Positions 45,334-57,409 of a stretch of 64,000 bases of DNA are shown here, piece by piece. The stretch covers positions 8,467,263-8,531,262 of the forward strand of contig OZ023180.1 in NCBI GenBank assembly GCA_963995505.1. The letters are read 5' to 3'. Source of the stretch: Hypericum androsaemum (taxonomy: Eukaryota; Streptophyta; Magnoliopsida; Malpighiales; Hypericaceae). The notes under the pieces are model-generated. The model saw only the letters and a program-made list of their open reading frames with translations, had not been told where the DNA came from and ran no database searches. The stretch's first letter is position 1. Each line of letters opens with the position of its first letter. The position numbers were made by a program, and so were the translations under genes.

Positions 45334-48300
45334 GTCCCCTCCTCTTGAAAAGGATTTGTCCTCAAATCATCACCTACATCAAACGGACTCAAGTCAGCCA
45401 CGTTAAACGAAGCACTTACATTATACTCACCCGGAAGGTCTAGCTTGTAGGCATTATCATTGATGCGTTCGATCACTTGGAATGGACCATCTCCCCGTGG
45501 TAGCAACTTTGAACATCTTTGTACAGGAAAACGCTCCTTCCTCATATGTAGCCAAACCCAATCTCCCGGCTCAAAGACAACCTTGTGCCTTCCTTTGTTT
45601 GCTTGCCTTGCATAGTGCTCCGTGCGCTTCTCGATGTTCATTCTTGCTTTCTCATGTAACTGCTTGACAAATTCAGCTTTCTTCTTGCCATCTAAGTTAA
45701 CTTGCTCACTCGAAGGTAGAGGTGATAAATCCAATGGAGTCAAAGGATTAAATCCATAAACAAGCTCAAATGGTGAGAATTGAGTAGCAGAATGGACAGA
45801 ACGATTATAAGCAAACTCAACATGAGGCAAACATTCTTCCCAAGTCTTAATGTTATGCTTAATGAGTGCTCTCAAAAGTGTAGACAAAGTCCTATTCACT
45901 ACTTCAGTTTGACCATCAGTTTGAGGATGACAAGTAGTAGAAAACAACAACTTAGTACCTAACTTGCACCACAAGGTCTTCCAAAAGTAACTTAGGAACT
46001 TAGCATCTCTATCAGAGATAATTGTCCTAGGCATGCCATGCAACCTAACAACCTCTCTAAAGAACAAATCAGCAATGTTTGAAGCATCATCAGTCTTATG
46101 ACATGGAATGAAATGTGCCATCTTAGAAAACCTATCCACTACCACAAAAATTGAATCTCTTCCACGCTTAGTCCTAGGTAGGCCTAACACAAAATCCATA
46201 GAGATATCAATCCAGGGCTCACTAGGTATAGGTAGTGGGGTGTACAAACCATGGGGTTTTACCTTTGACTTGGCTTGCTTGCAAGTGATGCAACGACCAC
46301 AAACTCTCTCAACGTCTCTCTTCATGTGTGGCCAAAAGAAATGATCTTGTAGCATTGCCAAGGTCTTTGCAATTCCAAAATGCCCCATTAAGCCACCTCC
46401 ATGTGCCTCCTGAATTAGTAATTCTCGCATCGAACAATTAGGCACACAAAGTTTGTTTTCACGAAATAGGTAACCTTCATTACGAAAGAACTTACCAAAT
46501 GCACTTCTTTCAGTTGATCTAAACAACTCGCCAAAATCAACATCATCAACATACATCTCCTTAATGTGTTCAAAGCCAAGTAGTTTAGCATCAAGAGTTG
46601 AGATCAAGGCGTACCTTCGTGATAGTGCATCAGCCACTACATTTTCCTTACCTTGCTTGTAGCGAATGACATAAGGAAATGTCTCAATGAATTCCACCCA
46701 TCGTGCATGCCTCTTGTTCAGCTTGTGTTGCCCCTTTAAGTGCTTGAGTGACTCATGATCAGTGTGAATCACGAACTCCTTGGGCCACAAATAATGCTGC
46801 CATGTCTCCAATGCTCGAACTAGTGCGTACAACTCCTTGTCATAGGTCGGGTAATTCAAGGTTGCACCACTTAGTTTCTCACTAAAGTATGCAATAGGTC
46901 TTCCTTCTTGCATAAGGACAGCTCCAATTCCTACACCAGAAGCATCACACTCTATTTCAAAAGTCTTAGAGAAATTAGGTAAAGCTAACAAGGGTGCATT
47001 AGTCAACTTCCCTTTCAGTAGTTGGAAAGCCTTCTCTTGAGCTTCTCCCCAAGTAAAGCCCACGTTCTTCTTGATGACTTCAGTTATGGGTGCGGCTATG
47101 CTACTAAAGTCCTTCACAAATCTCCTATAAAAACTAGCTAGTCCATGAAAGCTCCTAACATTAGCAACACTTGTAGGGCTTGGCCATTCACGGATAGCTC
47201 GGATCTTTTCTTCATCAACCTGTATTCCGTTAGCTCCAACAACAAAACCCAAGAATACAAGCTTATCCGTACAAAAGGTGCACTTCTTCAAGTTAGCAAA
47301 CAATTGTTCTTCTCTAAGTGCATCTAAGACAGATTTCAAATGTTCTAGATGATCCCCCACGTTCTTGCTATAGATGAGTATATCATCAAAGTAAACAACT
47401 ACAAATTTACCAATGAATGGACGTAGAACATGATTCATGAGTCGCATAAACGTGCTAGGTGCGTTGGACAAACCAAATGGCATGACCATCCACTCATACA
47501 ACCCATACTTAGTTTTAAAAGCAGTCTTCCACTCATCTCCTTCTTTCATCCTAATTTGATGATAACCACTCTTCAAATCAATCTTAGAAAACATGCAAGA
47601 ACCATGCAACTCATCTAACATGTCATCTAAACGAGGGATAGGGTGACGATATTTTACCGTTATGTTGTTGACTGCTCGGCAATCAACACACATTCTCCAT
47701 GTTTTATCCTTCTTGGGCACAAGTAGGACTGGAACAGCACATGGACTCATGCTCTCTCTTACGTACCCTTTCTCCAACAGCTCGTTGACTTGCTTCTCAA
47801 GCTCCTTTGTCTCTTCAGGATTGCTTCTATATGCGGGACGGTTAGGTATGGTAGCTCCCGGGACAAAGTCTATTTGATGTTCAATCCCACGAATAGGTGG
47901 CAAACCAGGTGGTAGCTCGTCGGGAAAGACATCCTTGTAATCCTGCAAAAGAGACACAACCGTACTAGGTACATGTGGTTCAAGCTCGTTAGTGTTTAAA
48001 AGTGCCTCCCTATACCGAAGTAAGATCATAGGCTTCTTTGTAAAGCACGCTTGCTTAATATCACTTGTTCCCACATAGTAACTCTTTTTCCAACTCTCGT
48101 TTTTTCTCTCTTTGGCCGTTTTAATTTCTGTTTTTCCGGCTTCTTTTGTTTTCTCAATCTTTTCCTCTCCATTGGCCGTTTTTCTTATCTTTTTTTCGGC
48201 TTCTTCTCTCCTCTCATTCTTTTTCTTCTTGTCACGCTCTCTTTGCTCATCACTTTCTTTTTGCAACTGACGTTGATCTTCACAAACTTGTGATGGTGAC

Positions 48301-49895
48301 AAGGGTGCCAAGGTGATTACTCTCTTCTTAAGTATAAATGAATACTTGTTGGTGTAGCCATCATGATGCACTTTCCTATCAAACTGCCACGGCCTTCCTA
48401 ACAATAGGTGACCAGCTTGCATTGGTACAACATCACACAACACTTCATCCTCATAGTTGCCAATGCGGAATGCTACCAATACTTGCTTCATCACTCGTAC
48501 TTCTCCACTATCATTCAGCCATTGTAGTTTGTAAGGCTTAGGGTGTTTTCCCGTGAGTAACCCTAACTTCTCCACCATAGTAGTGCTTGCAACATTAGCA
48601 CAACTTCCTCCATCTATGATGACACTACACACCTTGTCTTTGACATAGCACCTTGTGTGAAAAATATTTTCTCTTTGAGCCACATCATTTTCTTCTTTTA
48701 CTTGCACATTCAATGCTCTTCTAGACACAAGAGTAAGCCTCTCAGCAGCTTGGTACTCTTCCTCGGATACGTCCTCCAAAGAAGGCATGCTTTCATGCTC
48801 CGAATCCTCTTCTTCAGTTTCAATCTCTCCACTCTCCTTGATCACCATTGCTTGCTTGTTAGGGCATTGACTTGAGATGTGCCCTCTTCCTTGACACTTA
48901 AAGCACTTGATGTCACGGTTCCTAGCTGGAGTGACTTCCACTTTCCTTTGAGAATTAGCTTGAGAACTCTCGGATTTATGCTCTACTTTGGCTGCTTGTG
49001 GCTTGTCAAACTTCTTTTGGTAGTTTGGCTTCCAAGTAGAATTCGATGTAGCTTTTGTTCTCCCCTCTCCTCTCTTGAGTTGCTTCTCAATTTTCGTTGC
49101 CATATGCACCATGTCCTCCAACTCCACATAGTGTTGCAACTCAACTTTGTCTTGAATTTCAGGATTGAGTCCATTCAAGAACCTTGCCATTGTAACTTCT
49201 CTATCTTCATCTATATCAGCTCTTATCATGGCCATCTCCATCTGTTTGAAATACTCCTCCACACTCAAACTTCCTTGCCTCATTCCTTGTAACTTCTTAT
49301 ACAGCTCTCTATAGTAATGACTTGGAACAAATCTCTTCCTCATCACCACTTTCATGTCTTCCCAAGTAGCTATAGGGCGTTCTCTATTTCTCCTCCTGCT
49401 AGTCACAAGTTGATCCCACCAAGTTATAGCATAATCAGTGAATTCGGTGATGGCAAGTTTTACCTTCTTTTCTTCGGAGCTATTGTGGCAATCAAACACG
49501 AACTCAATCTTCTTCTCCCACTCTAAGTACGCCTCCGGGTCAGAACGACCAGCAAAGGAAGGTATCTTCAGTTTGATACTCCCTATGTTGTCGTCTCTCT
49601 TTGGCCTTGCCTCCCTAGGTGGACGGTTTGTTCTTGCTCTCCTAAGACTCCTTGTAGAGCCTACGCCTTCTTCCGACTCAGAATCAGCTCCGCTCGATTC
49701 TCCAATAGGTACTCCTCTCCTACGCCTTTGGAGTTCGCCTCGCGTTTGGGGGTTGTCACGAGAATTCTCCACGGCATCCACGCGTAGTTGCAAAGGCTCC
49801 ATCTGAGCTTGCACCATCCGCTCGAGCTTCCCGGCCAAGGCATCCACTAATAACTTAAGGTCTATGCTTCCCATAGTTTGACCTTCATGCGACAT
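45108..49895 (-). CDS. gag-pol: Gag-Pol polyprotein, 1595 aa, intact (dimer, 3' unit)
   Basis: Uninterrupted frame with the family 1 order and numbering: Gag with CCHC knuckle at C331, C334, H339 and C344; retropepsin D428 (DGGS); RT Y835-D838 (YFDD); RNase H D984; integrase triad D1234, D1295, E1331; GPF at 1470-1472; and a TRARARKL tail coded inside LTR-x1. Relative to the right unit I noticed RCSK for RRSK, KRGE for KKGE, SDEQ for SEEQ and FAYN for FSYN. It starts at [10 protein letters not shown]; the two subfamilies differ early in Gag (GS versus GN, LER versus LEQ). As the downstream unit it would be translated from its own LTR promoter (x2). Confidence 0.95.
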   Translation of the reverse strand: MSHEGQTMGSIDLKLLVDALAGKLERMVQAQMEPLQLRVDAVENSRDNPQTRGELQRRRRGVPIGESSGADSESEEGVGSTRSLRRARTNRPPREARPKRDDNIGSIKLKIPSFAGRSDPEAYLEWEKKIEFVFDCHNSSEEKKVKLAITEFTDYAITWWDQLVTSRRRNRERPIATWEDMKVVMRKRFVPSHYYRELYKKLQGMRQGSLSVEEYFKQMEMAMIRADIDEDREVTMARFLNGLNPEIQDKVELQHYVELEDMVHMATKIEKQLKRGEGRTKATSNSTWKPNYQKKFDKPQAAKVEHKSESSQANSQRKVEVTPARNRDIKCFKCQGRGHISSQCPNKQAMVIKESGEIETEEEDSEHESMPSLEDVSEEEYQAAERLTLVSRRALNVQVKEENDVAQRENIFHTRCYVKDKVCSVIIDGGSCANVASTTMVEKLGLLTGKHPKPYKLQWLNDSGEVRVMKQVLVAFRIGNYEDEVLCDVVPMQAGHLLLGRPWQFDRKVHHDGYTNKYSFILKKRVITLAPLSPSQVCEDQRQLQKESDEQRERDKKKKNERREEAEKKIRKTANGEEKIEKTKEAGKTEIKTAKERKNESWKKSYYVGTSDIKQACFTKKPMILLRYREALLNTNELEPHVPSTVVSLLQDYKDVFPDELPPGLPPIRGIEHQIDFVPGATIPNRPAYRSNPEETKELEKQVNELLEKGYVRESMSPCAVPVLLVPKKDKTWRMCVDCRAVNNITVKYRHPIPRLDDMLDELHGSCMFSKIDLKSGYHQIRMKEGDEWKTAFKTKYGLYEWMVMPFGLSNAPSTFMRLMNHVLRPFIGKFVVVYFDDILIYSKNVGDHLEHLKSVLDALREEQLFANLKKCTFCTDKLVFLGFVVGANGIQVDEEKIRAIREWPSPTSVANVRSFHGLASFYRRFVKDFSSIAAPITEVIKKNVGFTWGEAQEKAFQLLKGKLTNAPLLALPNFSKTFEIECDASGVGIGAVLMQEGRPIAYFSEKLSGATLNYPTYDKELYALVRALETWQHYLWPKEFVIHTDHESLKHLKGQHKLNKRHARWVEFIETFPYVIRYKQGKENVVADALSRRYALISTLDAKLLGFEHIKEMYVDDVDFGELFRSTERSAFGKFFRNEGYLFRENKLCVPNCSMRELLIQEAHGGGLMGHFGIAKTLAMLQDHFFWPHMKRDVERVCGRCITCKQAKSKVKPHGLYTPLPIPSEPWIDISMDFVLGLPRTKRGRDSIFVVVDRFSKMAHFIPCHKTDDASNIADLFFREVVRLHGMPRTIISDRDAKFLSYFWKTLWCKLGTKLLFSTTCHPQTDGQTEVVNRTLSTLLRALIKHNIKTWEECLPHVEFAYNRSVHSATQFSPFELVYGFNPLTPLDLSPLPSSEQVNLDGKKKAEFVKQLHEKARMNIEKRTEHYARQANKGRHKVVFEPGDWVWLHMRKERFPVQRCSKLLPRGDGPFQVIERINDNAYKLDLPGEYNVSASFNVADLSPFDVGDDLRTNPFQEEGTDVSKPKDAPTIKLVDSQQVQVPIGPMTRARARKLQSDFNGLMQEVWAQVGAYKCKDVHEAHAKPMHVIEAILEA

Positions 49896-50552
49896 GTTTG
49901 CTACAAGAAAAATTGGTTAGTAAAAAAAATTATGGCCTCACAAGCTCACTCCCTTACGTGTATACTCTCAATGTAGGGTGCACTCAAGTTCACTCGTGTT
50001 TGCACTCAAATATTTGGCTTTTCTCTCTAAGGTACTCGCACACTCTTGCCTTTTTCCTCTCGTGATACTTGTATGTTCTTACTAAGGCTAGAACGGCCTT
50101 GCTTGAGCTCCACGCTTTAACAAACAGAATGTTAAAGTTCCTCTTTGGTCTTTCTTTTAGTCTTGCTCGTCCCCTTTCTTGATCAGCTGTTGCGCCTCCT
50201 TAGTTTGCTAGCTTCCCTCGGATTTGCTTCCTCTTTAGCTTGAGACTTCCAATTTAGCTTGCTTCCTCTTTAGCTTGAGACTTCCAATTTAGCTTGCTTC
50301 CTCTTTAGCTTGCGGCTTCCTTTTTTTCTTTTTCTTTTCTTTCCTTTTTTTTTCTTTTCTTTTCTTTTCTTTTCTTTTTTTTTTCTTTCTTTTCTTTTCT
50401 TTCTTTTCTTGCTTCACTCGTTTGTTTTCCTCTCTTTTCTCTCAAACAGCGAGGAGAGAAAACGAACCAACAAGAACAAAAAAATAACAAGCAACAAAAC
50501 GAACCAACAAGAACAAAAATAACAAGGATAATGAACTAAAGTAACAAGCTAA

Positions 50553-50564
50553 GCTCTGATACCA
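50553..50564 (-). other. Primer-binding site of the 3' unit (family-typical)
   Basis: Minus-strand TGGTATCAGAGC followed by TTAGCT: a 12-nt match to initiator tRNA-Met, the same as in the elements at 21222 and 57678. Confidence 0.92.
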
Positions 50565-50566
50565 AC

Positions 50567-51371
50567 TGATATGAATCTCCGCGGAAAAGATTCACAACTC
50601 GGACCGTTTGTTACTTTAGAATGGAACAGATCACAACTCACAAGAACTTACACGAACTAAGGCACGAATTTGTACCTCAACCCGCTGCAAGGGCTTCTGA
50701 ACCTTGACCTAAGGTCGTATCACGCCACAAACGGGGATGGAATATCCGCTTGATAAGTGAAGGATAAATTCTGGCCAAGACGACTCACCAGCCTAAGCAA
50801 GAACAAACGAGTATCAAACTCTCAACTAGCCAATGCTAAGTATTTCCGAATTGTATGTGTACGTTTTATTGCTAGGAGTCCTCTTTATATAGGCTCCCAA
50901 AGTACCAAAATATTCCTAAACAAGCTAACTCCTTAAAAAGGAGTTCAAAGGCTGGCCAAAACTCTCTTTCCTATTCTAAGGAGATTCTGGCCGAATTATT
51001 CAACTAAAATAGGAAATAATCTTAACAAATAATATCTAATAGAATAACAATTAATTGCACGTCCTAACAAGAAGATGCATGGCCTAAATAGGTTGATTCT
51101 TGCTGATTCTCCATGTGCGCATGCATCCAGAAGTTGGTGTGCATATTAAGCTTCCAAAATAGCCTCTATCACGTGCATGGGCTTTGCATGTGCCTCATGC
51201 ACGTCCTTGCACTTGTACGCACCAACTTGAGCCCAAACTTCTTGCATTAGTCCATTGAAATCAGATTGCAACTTCCTAGCTCGTGCTCTTGTCATTGGCC
51301 CAATTGGAACTTGAACTTGCTGCGAGTCTACAAGCTTGATAGTAGGTGCGTCCTTAGGCTTGCTCACATCA
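50567..51371 (-). repeat. Dimer LTR-x2, 805 bp (shared middle LTR)
   Basis: It serves as 3' LTR of the right unit and 5' LTR of the left unit. TATA box on the minus strand at 50884-50891; polypurine tract of the right unit at 51372-51384. Confidence 0.95.
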
Positions 51372-54300
51372 GTCCCCTCCTCTTGAAAAGGATTTGTCCT
51401 CAAATCATCACCTACATCAAACGGACTCAAGTCAGCCACGTTAAACGAAGCACTTACATTATACTCACCCGGAAGGTCTAGCTTGTAGGCATTATCATTG
51501 ATGCGTTCGATCACTTGGAATGGACCATCTCCCCGTGGTAGCAACTTTGAACGTCTTTGTACAGGAAAACGCTCCTTCCTCATATGTAGCCAAACCCAAT
51601 CTCCCGGCTCAAAGACAACCTTGTGCCTTCCTTTGTTTGCTTGCCTTGCATAGTGCTCCGTGCGCTTCTCGATGTTCATTCTTGCTTTCTCATGTAACTG
51701 CTTGACAAATTCAGCTTTCTTCTTGCCATCTAAGTTAACTTGCTCACTCGAAGGTAGAGGTGATAAATCCAATGGAGTCAAAGGATTAAATCCATAAACA
51801 AGCTCAAATGGTGAGAATTGAGTAGCAGAATGGACAGAACGATTATAAGAAAACTCAACATGAGGCAAACATTCTTCCCAAGTCTTAATGTTATGCTTAA
51901 TGAGTGCTCTCAAAAGTGTAGACAAAGTCCTATTCACTACTTCAGTTTGACCATCAGTTTGAGGATGACAAGTAGTAGAAAACAACAACTTAGTACCTAA
52001 CTTGCACCACAAGGTCTTCCAAAAGTAACTTAGGAACTTAGCATCTCTATCAGAGATAATTGTCCTAGGCATGCCATGCAACCTAACAACCTCTCTAAAG
52101 AACAAATCAGCAATGTTTGAAGCATCATCAGTCTTATGACATGGAATGAAATGTGCCATCTTAGAAAACCTATCCACTACCACAAAAATTGAATCTCTTC
52201 CACGCTTAGTCCTAGGTAGGCCTAACACAAAATCCATAGAGATATCAATCCAGGGCTCACTAGGTATAGGTAGTGGGGTGTACAAACCATGGGGTTTTAC
52301 CTTTGACTTGGCTTGCTTGCAAGTGATGCAACGACCACAAACTCTCTCAACGTCTCTCTTCATGTGTGGCCAAAAGAAATGATCTTGTAGCATTGCCAAG
52401 GTCTTTGCAATTCCAAAATGCCCCATTAAGCCACCTCCATGTGCCTCCTGAATTAGTAATTCTCGCATCGAACAATTAGGCACACAAAGTTTGTTTTCAC
52501 GAAATAGGTAACCTTCATTACGAAAGAACTTACCAAATGCACTTCTTTCAGTTGATCTAAACAACTCGCCAAAATCAACATCATCAACATACATCTCCTT
52601 AATGTGTTCAAAGCCAAGTAGTTTAGCATCAAGAGTTGAGATCAAGGCGTACCTTCGTGATAGTGCATCAGCCACTACATTTTCCTTACCTTGCTTGTAG
52701 CGAATGACATAAGGAAATGTCTCAATGAATTCCACCCATCGTGCATGCCTCTTGTTCAGCTTGTGTTGCCCCTTTAAGTGCTTGAGTGACTCATGATCAG
52801 TGTGAATCACGAACTCCTTGGGCCACAAATAATGCTGCCATGTCTCCAATGCTCGAACTAGTGCGTACAACTCCTTGTCATAGGTCGGGTAATTCAAGGT
52901 TGCACCACTTAGTTTCTCACTAAAGTATGCAATAGGTCTTCCTTCTTGCATAAGGACAGCTCCAATTCCTACACCAGAAGCATCACACTCTATTTCAAAA
53001 GTCTTAGAGAAATTAGGTAAAGCTAACAAGGGTGCATTAGTCAACTTCCCTTTCAGTAGTTGGAAAGCCTTCTCTTGAGCTTCTCCCCAAGTAAAGCCCA
53101 CGTTCTTCTTGATGACTTCAGTTATGGGTGCGGCTATGCTACTAAAGTCCTTCACAAATCTCCTATAAAAACTAGCTAGTCCATGAAAGCTCCTAACATT
53201 AGCAACACTTGTAGGGCTTGGCCATTCACGGATAGCTCGGATCTTTTCTTCATCAACCTGTATTCCGTTAGCTCCAACAACAAAACCCAAGAATACAAGC
53301 TTATCCGTACAAAAGGTGCACTTCTTCAAGTTAGCAAACAATTGTTCTTCTCTTAGTGCATCTAAGACAGATTTCAAATGTTCTAGATGATCCCCCACGT
53401 TCTTGCTATAGATGAGTATATCATCAAAGTAAACAACTACAAATTTACCAATGAATGGACGTAGAACATGATTCATGAGTCGCATAAACGTGCTAGGTGC
53501 GTTGGACAAACCAAATGGCATGACCATCCACTCATACAACCCATACTTAGTTTTAAAAGCAGTCTTCCACTCATCTCCTTCTTTCATCCTAATTTGATGA
53601 TAACCACTCTTCAAATCAATCTTAGAAAACATGCAAGAACCATGCAACTCATCTAACATGTCATCTAAACGAGGGATAGGGTGACGATATTTTACCGTTA
53701 TGTTGTTGACTGCTCGGCAATCAACACACATTCTCCATGTTTTATCCTTCTTGGGCACAAGTAGGACTGGAACAGCACATGGACTCATGCTCTCTCTTAC
53801 GTACCCTTTCTCCAACAGCTCGTTGACTTGCTTCTCAAGCTCCTTTGTCTCTTCAGGATTGCTTCTATATGCGGGACGGTTAGGTATGGTAGCTCCCGGG
53901 ACAAAGTCTATTTGATGTTCAATCCCACGAATAGGTGGCAAACCAGGTGGTAGCTCGTCGGGAAAGACATCCTTGTAATCCTGCAAAAGAGACACAACCG
54001 TACTAGGTACATGTGGTTCAAGCTCGTTAGTGTTTAAAAGTGCCTCCCTATACCGAAGTAAGATCATAGGCTTCTTTGTAAAGCACGCTTGCTTAATATC
54101 ACTTGTTCCCACATAGTAACTCTTTTTCCAACTCTCGTTTTTTCTCTCTTTGGCCGTTTTAATTTCTGTTTTTCCGGCTTCTTTTGTTTTCTCAATCTTT
54201 TCCTCTCCATTGGCCGTTTTTCTTATCTTTTTTTCGGCTTCTTCTCTCCTCTCATTCTTTTTCTTCTTGTCACGCTCTCTTTGCTCTTCACTTTCTTTTT

Positions 54301-55933
54301 GCAACTGACGTTGATCTTCACAAACTTGTGATGGTGACAAGGGTGCCAAGGTGATTACTCTCTTCTTAAGTATAAATGAATACTTGTTGGTGTAGCCATC
54401 ATGATGCACTTTCCTATCAAACTGCCACGGCCTTCCTAACAATAGGTGACCAGCTTGCATTGGTACAACATCACACAACACTTCATCCTCATAGTTGCCA
54501 ATGCGGAATGCTACCAATACTTGCTTCATCACTCGTACTTCTCCACTATCATTCAGCCATTGTAGTTTGTAAGGCTTAGGGTGTTTTCCCGTGAGTAACC
54601 CTAACTTCTCCACCATAGTAGTGCTTGCAACATTAGCACAACTTCCTCCATCTATGATGACACTACACACCTTGTCTTTGACATAGCACCTTGTGTGAAA
54701 AATATTTTCTCTTTGAGCCACATCATTTTCTTCTTTTACTTGCACATTCAATGCTCTTCTAGACACAAGAGTAAGCCTCTCAGCAGCTTGGTACTCTTCC
54801 TCGGATACGTCCTCCAAAGAAGGCATGCTTTCATGCTCCGAATCCTCTTCTTCAGTTTCAATCTCTCCACTCTCCTTGATCACCATTGCTTGCTTGTTAG
54901 GGCATTGACTTGAGATGTGCCCTCTTCCTTGACACTTAAAGCACTTGATGTCACGGTTCCTAGCTGGAGTGACTTCCACTTTCCTTTGAGAATTAGCTTG
55001 AGAACTCTCGGATTTATGCTCTACTTTGGCTGCTTGTGGCTTGTCAAACTTCTTTTGGTAGTTTGGCTTCCAAGTAGAATTCGATGTAGCTTTTGTTCTC
55101 CCCTCTCCTTTCTTGAGTTGCTTCTCAATTTTCGTTGCCATATGCACCATGTCCTCCAACTCCACATAGTGTTGCAACTCAACTTTGTCTTGAATTTCAG
55201 GATTGAGTCCATTCAAGAACCTTGCCATTGTAACTTCTCTATCTTCATCTATATCAGCTCTTATCATGGCCATCTCCATCTGTTTGAAATACTCCTCCAC
55301 ACTCAAACTTCCTTGCCTCATTCCTTGTAACTTCTTATACAGCTCTCTATAGTAATGACTTGGAACAAATCTCTTCCTCATCACCACTTTCATGTCTTCC
55401 CAAGTAGCTATAGGGCGTTCTCTATTTCTCCTCCTGCTAGTCACAAGTTGATCCCACCAAGTTATAGCATAATCAGTGAATTCGGTGATGGCAAGTTTTA
55501 CCTTCTTTTCTTCGGAGCTATTGTGGCAATCAAACACGAACTCAATCTTCTTCTCCCACTCTAAGTACGCCTCCGGGTCAGAACGACCAGCAAAGGAAGG
55601 TATCTTCAGTTTGATACTCCCTATGTTGTCGTCTCTCTTTGGCCTTGCCTCCCTAGGTGGACGGTTTGTTCTTGCTCTCCTAAGACTCCTTGTAGAGCCT
55701 ACGCCTTCTTCCGACTCAGAATCAGCTCCGCTCGATTCTCCAATAGGTACTCCTCTCCTACGCCTTTGGAGTTCGCCTCGCGTTTGGGGGTTGTCACGAG
55801 AATTCTCCACGGCATCCACGCGTAGTTGCAAAGGCTCCATCTGAGCTTGCACCATCCGCTCGAGCTTCCCGGCCAAGGCATCCACTAATAACTTAAGGTC
55901 TATGCTTCCCATAGTTTGACCTTCATGCGACAT
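51146..55933 (-). CDS. gag-pol: Gag-Pol polyprotein, 1595 aa, intact (dimer, 5' unit)
   Basis: Same domain order and residue numbers as the left unit: CCHC 331-344, protease D428, YFDD 835-838, integrase D1234/D1295/E1331. The integrase residue in FSYN is a private variant, a Ser where other copies here have Ala; its effect is unknown. No stop or frameshift. The tail is coded in LTR-x2. This unit follows the outermost 5' LTR (x3) and has the unusual tRNA-like primer site. Confidence 0.95.
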   Translation of the reverse strand: MSHEGQTMGSIDLKLLVDALAGKLERMVQAQMEPLQLRVDAVENSRDNPQTRGELQRRRRGVPIGESSGADSESEEGVGSTRSLRRARTNRPPREARPKRDDNIGSIKLKIPSFAGRSDPEAYLEWEKKIEFVFDCHNSSEEKKVKLAITEFTDYAITWWDQLVTSRRRNRERPIATWEDMKVVMRKRFVPSHYYRELYKKLQGMRQGSLSVEEYFKQMEMAMIRADIDEDREVTMARFLNGLNPEIQDKVELQHYVELEDMVHMATKIEKQLKKGEGRTKATSNSTWKPNYQKKFDKPQAAKVEHKSESSQANSQRKVEVTPARNRDIKCFKCQGRGHISSQCPNKQAMVIKESGEIETEEEDSEHESMPSLEDVSEEEYQAAERLTLVSRRALNVQVKEENDVAQRENIFHTRCYVKDKVCSVIIDGGSCANVASTTMVEKLGLLTGKHPKPYKLQWLNDSGEVRVMKQVLVAFRIGNYEDEVLCDVVPMQAGHLLLGRPWQFDRKVHHDGYTNKYSFILKKRVITLAPLSPSQVCEDQRQLQKESEEQRERDKKKKNERREEAEKKIRKTANGEEKIEKTKEAGKTEIKTAKERKNESWKKSYYVGTSDIKQACFTKKPMILLRYREALLNTNELEPHVPSTVVSLLQDYKDVFPDELPPGLPPIRGIEHQIDFVPGATIPNRPAYRSNPEETKELEKQVNELLEKGYVRESMSPCAVPVLLVPKKDKTWRMCVDCRAVNNITVKYRHPIPRLDDMLDELHGSCMFSKIDLKSGYHQIRMKEGDEWKTAFKTKYGLYEWMVMPFGLSNAPSTFMRLMNHVLRPFIGKFVVVYFDDILIYSKNVGDHLEHLKSVLDALREEQLFANLKKCTFCTDKLVFLGFVVGANGIQVDEEKIRAIREWPSPTSVANVRSFHGLASFYRRFVKDFSSIAAPITEVIKKNVGFTWGEAQEKAFQLLKGKLTNAPLLALPNFSKTFEIECDASGVGIGAVLMQEGRPIAYFSEKLSGATLNYPTYDKELYALVRALETWQHYLWPKEFVIHTDHESLKHLKGQHKLNKRHARWVEFIETFPYVIRYKQGKENVVADALSRRYALISTLDAKLLGFEHIKEMYVDDVDFGELFRSTERSAFGKFFRNEGYLFRENKLCVPNCSMRELLIQEAHGGGLMGHFGIAKTLAMLQDHFFWPHMKRDVERVCGRCITCKQAKSKVKPHGLYTPLPIPSEPWIDISMDFVLGLPRTKRGRDSIFVVVDRFSKMAHFIPCHKTDDASNIADLFFREVVRLHGMPRTIISDRDAKFLSYFWKTLWCKLGTKLLFSTTCHPQTDGQTEVVNRTLSTLLRALIKHNIKTWEECLPHVEFSYNRSVHSATQFSPFELVYGFNPLTPLDLSPLPSSEQVNLDGKKKAEFVKQLHEKARMNIEKRTEHYARQANKGRHKVVFEPGDWVWLHMRKERFPVQRRSKLLPRGDGPFQVIERINDNAYKLDLPGEYNVSASFNVADLSPFDVGDDLRTNPFQEEGTDVSKPKDAPTIKLVDSQQVQVPIGPMTRARARKLQSDFNGLMQEVWAQVGAYKCKDVHEAHAKPMHVIEAILEA

Positions 55934-56584
55934 GTTTGCTACAAGAAAAATTGGTTAGTAAAAAAAATTATGGCCTCACAAGCTCACTCCCTTACGTGTA
56001 TACTCTCAATGTAGGGTGCACTCAAGTTCACTCGTGTTTGCACTCAAATATTTGGCTTTTCTCTCTAAGGTACTCGCACACTCTTGCCTTTTTCCTCTCG
56101 TGATACTTGTATGTTCTTACTAAGGCTAGAACGGCCTTGCTTGAGCTCCACGCTTTAACAAACAGAATGTTAAAGTTCCTCTTTGGTCTTTCTTTTAGTC
56201 TTGCTCGTCCCCTTTCTTGATCAGCTGTTGCGCCTCCTTAGTTTGCTAGCTTCCCTCGGATTTGCTTCCTCTTTAGCTTGAGACTTCCAATTTAGCTTGC
56301 TTCCTCTTTAGCTTGAGACTTCCAATTTAGCTTGCTTCCTCTTTAGCTTGCGGCTTCCTTTTTTTCTTTTTCTTTTCTTTCCTTTTTTTTTTCTTTTCTT
56401 TTCTTTTCTTTTCTTTTTTTTTTCTTTCTTTTCTTTTCTTTCTTTTCTTGCTTCACTCGTTTGTTTTCCTCTCTTTTCTCTCAAACAGCGAGGAGAGAAA
56501 ACGAACCAACAAGAACAAAAAAATAACAAGCAACAAAACGAACCAACAAGAACAAAAATAACAAGGATAATGAACTAAAGTAAC
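55934..56584 (-). other. Dimer 5' unit leader
   Basis: It carries an (AAAAG)-type purine tract (pyrimidines on the plus strand, about 56355-56455) and a 35-bp tandem duplication, ATTTAGCTTGCTTCCTCTTT-type (about 56262-56345). The left unit has the same at about 50317-50420 and 50224-50307. Compared with family 1a leaders, the middle portion is largely different. Confidence 0.75.
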
Positions 56585-56602
56585 AACCTGGCTCTGATAC
56601 CA
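56585..56602 (-). other. 18-nt primer-binding site copied from initiator tRNA-Met
   Basis: The plus strand reads AACCTGGCTCTGATACCA, equal to the last 18 bases of plant initiator tRNA-Met. The match ends exactly there: the next tRNA base is A, here C. All other copies in the window match for only 12 nt. Eighteen bases is the length RT copies from the primer before the methylated A58, so this is a direct trace of reverse transcription. Confidence 0.88.
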
Positions 56603-56604
56603 AC

Positions 56605-57409
56605 TGATATGAATCTCCGCGGAAAAGATTCACAACTCGGACCGTTTGTTACTTTAGAATGGAACAGATCACAACTCACAAGAACTTACACGAACTAAGG
56701 CACGAATTTGTACCTCAACCCGCTGCAAGGGCTTCTGAACCTTGACCTAAGGTCGTATCACGCCACAAACGGGGATGGAATATCCGCTTGATAAGTGAAG
56801 GATAAATTCTGGCCAAGACGACTCACCAGCCTAAGCAAGAACAAACGAGTATCAAACTCTCAACTAGCCAATGCTAAGTATTTCCGAATTGTATGTGTCC
56901 GTTTTATTGCTAGGAGTCCTCTTTATATAGGCTCCCAAAGTACCAAAATATTCCTAAACAAGCTAACTCCTTAAAAAGGAGTTCAAAGGCTGGCCAAAAC
57001 TCTCTTTCCTATTCTAAGGAGATTCTGGCCGAATTATTCAACTAAAATAGGAAATAATCTAAACAAATAATATCTAATAGAATAACAATTAATTGCACGT
57101 CCTAACAAGAAGATGCATGGCCTAAATAGGTTGATTCTTGCTGATTCTCCATGTGCGCATGCATCCAGAAGTTGGTGTGCATATTAAGCTTCCAAAATAG
57201 CCTCTATCACGTGCATGGGCTTTGCATGTGCCTCATGCACGTCCTTGCACTTGTACGCACCAACTTGAGCCCAAACTTCTTGCATTAGTCCATTGAAATC
57301 AGATTGCAACTTCCTAGCTCGTGCTCTTGTCATTGGCCCAATTGGAACTTGAACTTGCTGCGAGTCTACAAGCTTGATAGTAGGTGCGTCCTTAGGCTTG
57401 CTCACATCA
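56605..57409 (-). repeat. Dimer LTR-x3, 805 bp (5'-most)
   Basis: TATA box on the minus strand at 56922-56929. It is followed by TCCCT and element 0. It carries C at 56899 where x1 and x2 have A; C is also the family 1a state. Confidence 0.95.

Larger units (their letters stand above)
44529..57409 (-). mobile_element. Tandem dimer of CRM-like elements sharing the middle LTR (family 1b)
   Basis: LTR-x1 44529-45333, internal 45334-50566, LTR-x2 50567-51371, internal 51372-56604, LTR-x3 56605-57409, all minus strand. The period is 6038 bp. A single target-site duplication TCCCT (44524-44528 and 57410-57414) bounds the 12.9-kb structure. Both internal regions have intact 1595-residue polyproteins that differ at about four residues. 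The LTRs differ from each other by single bases: T at 44627 in x1, T at 51023 in x2, C at 56899 in x3. The U5 region and leader differ clearly from family 1a although pol is almost the same. Confidence 0.94.
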
